Shown here piece by piece: positions 61,211 through 64,000 of a stretch of 64,000 nucleotides of DNA; within the stretch, counting starts at the first letter, position 1, and each line of letters begins with the position of its first letter. Under the pieces are notes generated by a model. The model made no database searches. It saw nothing but the letters and a program-made list of their open reading frames with translations, and was not told where the DNA came from. The stretch comes from Neolentinus lepideus HHB14362 ss-1 (lineage: Eukaryota; Basidiomycota; Agaricomycetes; Gloeophyllales; Gloeophyllaceae): positions 113,329-177,328 of the forward strand of contig KV425617.1 of assembly GCA_001632425.1 (NCBI GenBank), given 5' to 3'. The translations under genes and the position numbers were made by a program.

Positions 61211-61523
61211 TTTTACTATTTAAGCCTGTGTATTATTCGAAACAGTGCTGGAGACAGAAGAAAGAACAGGCAAACAGAAAATAGAGGGAATGTCTGAAGG
61301 ACGATAGCAGAAGTTCAATCGGACGCAGGACAAGGAGTGTCGTGGGAAAGCTGTCCAAAGACCGTGAAGTACATTCTGTTACTTGCCGACTTGTGGCACC
61401 TGCCTTCGCGTTGAACTGCATGCTATACACGTTCGGTTTTCCTGATACATATCCGATCGTCTGAGCAAGGACCAACAAGCTATTTTCTTCCAAACCGTAC
61501 CTACTGGGACAACCAAAATCACG

Positions 61524-63487
61524 ATGAACGGGCCACTTTCAAGTTCGAGTCCTTCAGACGACTAGTACTGTAGAAGGACAGTTCGGTTGACTAATTTGTC
61601 TAGATCCTTTCAGCATCACCTATCCAACCGCTGTTCAAACATCTCTTCACTCCGGCGCCCTCTTCGCTCGTTTTGACCCGTCAGGCCGCTTTACAGCAGC
61701 AGGCAGGAACGACGGCACTGCAGTTATTTGGGACCTTGACACCTGCGGCGCTGTCCGCTGGCTCGAAGGTCATGTCAAGGGCATCACTAGCGTCGAGTGC
61801 GTAGGGATTCGCAGTTTTCACTAGATTGTGAGTGTTGATTACCGTTCAGTTGGTCAAGACATTCGCGTTTCGTGCTAACCGCATCAAAGGATTGGAATAT
61901 TGTCGTGTGGGACCTTGCTTCGGAGACGGATCCCCCAAAGCGCCATGCAACGGTGCGGTTCGATGCACCTGTTGCTTCAGCTTATTTCCATCCACGAAAC
62001 AGGTGTGTTCTTTATCTTAGCGATGTCGGGCGGTGCGGCCACCAGCTAGTCTAACCTGACCTTCGTTCTGTCTACATCCACTAGTCAAATCCTCTTGGTT
62101 CTTCTTGCCACGGGGGATGCATATGTTGTTGATCTACGCAAGTCCCAAAGGAGCAGAGTCGAATTGTGTGAACCACAGGAGGATGATGACGACGAGGCCC
62201 AGATGCACCGACCGCGGTACGTTCTCTTATACTGCTCGGGAAATGAAAACCAAGTTCACACCTGACGGGCTTTTGACCTTCCCTCGATCAGGTCCGCGAT
62301 TACCGTAGCTCGCTTCGACCCTTCCGGGAAGCACATCTTTGCCGGGACCTCGACGGGGTCTGTGCTCGTGTTTAACACGAGGACGAAGACTGTAACTCCT
62401 ACGCCTCTATCTTAATGGAAATAATCCTGACATCATAGGGGTTCTTTCATCCTAGATAGTGGGCCGACATAAGATCACTGATAAGATTTCTGCGGTGGGA
62501 AGCATGCGCGGAATCGAGTTTGTCAAGTCCGGACGGTGCGCTTTCACTTCTCATGCCCTACTAGGGCTTAGGTTTCCCGCTAATGCTGAATGATAATTGG
62601 ATAATTGGTGATCGGCGCTTTATCTTAGGCGGCTGGTGACCAACTCGACTGACCGGACGCTCCGGCAGTTTAACGTGCCAATATACCCCGTTCCATCTCT
62701 CGAGGGCGATGTAGAATGCTTGGAGTTCGAATGGGAGCCTACACATCGTTTCAATGACCCCATCACGAAAACAGCATGGCACGCGATGTCGTATAGCCCC
62801 GACGGGGAATGGCTTGCGGGAGGTACGTCCATGTACAGTTGAGAAGTGGAGTGCGCGTCTTACTATCTCGGACGAAAGGCGCGGCTGACCCTGCGGCGCA
62901 CAAGATATACATCTGGGACATTGCGAATGATGGACAGTTCGCGAGCACGCTAGATGGAGGCCGAGAAACACTAACCTCCGTGCATGTACGTTTCATTCTA
63001 CTGTTCTGTCCAACTCCTTGACTTCATACCGATTCTATGACATTACCAGTGGCATCCAAACGCACCTTCCATAGCATCGACAACAAATGTCGGGAACATT
63101 CTCATCTGGCACATCCCCGTGCAAGAACGGTGGGGTGCTTTTGCTGGCGGATTCGAGGAGATTGATGTGAATGTGGAGTACGAGGAAAAGGAGGATGAGT
63201 TTGACATTGTGGGTCTTCCGAAATATACTGGTAACCTACTAAGTTCTCAGTTGACTATTCTTGCTGTCTGGTAGGAGGATGAAGAGGAGCTGGCAAAGAG
63301 GAAGATGAAAGAAGAAGAGCAGGAGGTAGATATCATTAGACTTCCCGATGGTGTTAGTCAGCCTAATGGTGTCCGGATGAATGGTGAACATGATGAGGAT
63401 ATTCTGTGGGCTGATGAGGAGCCTGATGAGGATGTGGAAGGGTGGAAGATGAAGATCTTGATTGAGGATGATCAAGATGGGATATAG
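61524..63487 (+). CDS. SWD1: COMPASS subunit Swd1/RbBP5
   Basis: Exons 61524-~61564, 61614-61796, 61850-62002, 62085-62216, 62292-62391, 62456-62535, 62629-62822, 62879-62985, 63050-63208 and 63275-63487; about 453 residues. WD blades are clear: ARFDPSGRFTAAGRNDGTAV, IWDLDTCGAVRWLEGHVKGI, WSRHSRFVLTASKDWNIVVW, VARFDPSGKHIFAGTSTGSV, RLVTNSTDRTLRQFNVP, KIYIWDIANDGQFASTLDGG and WHPNAPSIASTTNVGNILIW. An acidic C-terminal tail follows, containing the EYEEKEDEFDI element that contacts Ash2/Set1 in RbBP5. Swd1 belongs to the Set1 H3K4 methyltransferase complex. The very N-terminus is uncertain: using the acceptor at 61603 with a donor inside 61540-61548 would give an N-P-F motif closer to the conserved start. 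Confidence 0.9.
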
Positions 63488-64000
63488 TAGATGGGGTGGG
63501 AAACCACATTATGTACACACAAAATCCTGTGAAATCTATCAGGAAACACACTGGAATAGTTGTTATTTAGCCTTTTCAAAAAATCGAGTTTGTTTCAATT
63601 TTTGGTAGAAAAAACTTTTTGGGTCCTACTGGAATTGTACCCGGTATGGTATACTGTACCATTTCGACCAATTCGTCAGCCACGCGTCACGGGCCCCTCC
63701 TGACATGCCGCAATATGGACCGTGTCACAGGTCATGAAGGACCTCTGACAGATTCATTTATGGTCACAGCAGGCTATTGAGGGCGAAAATTGTCGGTACT
63801 GGCACAAATTTCGGGGGCTTTGCTGCTGCCTGACGAAATTCAGCACTGTGTCACAGGTCACCTGTTGTCGCTGATGAATTGATGAATTGAAAAAAGATAT
63901 CACGCTGATACGCACAGACACACGACGAAACCCGCGGAAATGAGACCTAAAGTGTAGACACAACCACAAAGCAAAACACCAAAGCCCTTGGTGTCAGATG
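63488..64000. other. Right-end intergenic sequence
   Basis: 513 bases after SWD1. It holds a 13-bp direct repeat (63722-63734 and 63848-63860) and a small hairpin-forming inverted repeat (63646-63662). No gene was recognised before the window ends. Confidence 0.45.

Overview
The window looks like part of a filamentous basidiomycete chromosome, probably a mushroom-forming agaricomycete. The evidence is internal. Nearly every gene is broken by many short introns (mostly 47-70 nt, GT...AG with CTNAY-like branch sites). The gene set combines yeast-conserved genes with factors that budding yeast lacks (ARS2, NCBP3, PNUTS, a KDM3-type JmjC protein). I modelled 25 protein-coding genes with about 146 introns by joining open frames at consensus splice sites and requiring continuity with known families. 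No tRNA, rRNA, transposon, CRISPR array, secondary-metabolite cluster or viral sequence was recognised.

Layout. 0-7 kb: 3' part of a GNL3L/Nug1-type nucleolar GTPase (+); a very long quinone-oxidoreductase-like protein (-); ESF2 (+). 7-16 kb: ARS2 (+) and the HOG-pathway response regulator SSK1 (+). 16-28.5 kb: a KDM3-like JmjC demethylase (+), an unknown gene (-), KRR1 (-) head-to-head with NCBP3 (+), a WW-domain protein (-) and an HMG-box protein (-). 28.9-42 kb: PNUTS-like PP1 regulator (+), LIM-domain-binding/SEUSS-type co-regulator (-), SPT4 (-) and RAD16 (-). 42-50 kb: MARVEL-like membrane protein (-), a gene-poor 2.2 kb gap, MBOAT lysophospholipid acyltransferase (-), RPL18 (-) head-to-head with TRA2 (+). 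51-64 kb: WDR89-like protein (+), MSS1 (-) head-to-head with TTI2 (+), a small unknown gene (+), calcineurin B CNB1 (-) head-to-head with SWD1 (+), then 0.5 kb without a gene.

The genes form an ordinary housekeeping neighbourhood. Ribosome biogenesis (Nug1-like, ESF2, KRR1, RPL18), cap/RNA metabolism (ARS2, NCBP3, TRA2), chromatin and transcription (KDM3-like, PNUTS, LDB, SPT4, SWD1, HMG), DNA repair (RAD16) and stress/calcium signalling (SSK1, CNB1) are all represented, with several close divergent promoter pairs. I found no new multi-gene system. The most unusual content is in gene architecture: a probable 1-nt microexon in KRR1, 10-12 nt microexons in RAD16 and the WW gene, four apparent GC-AG introns, and two neighbouring genes whose first coding exon is only the ATG.
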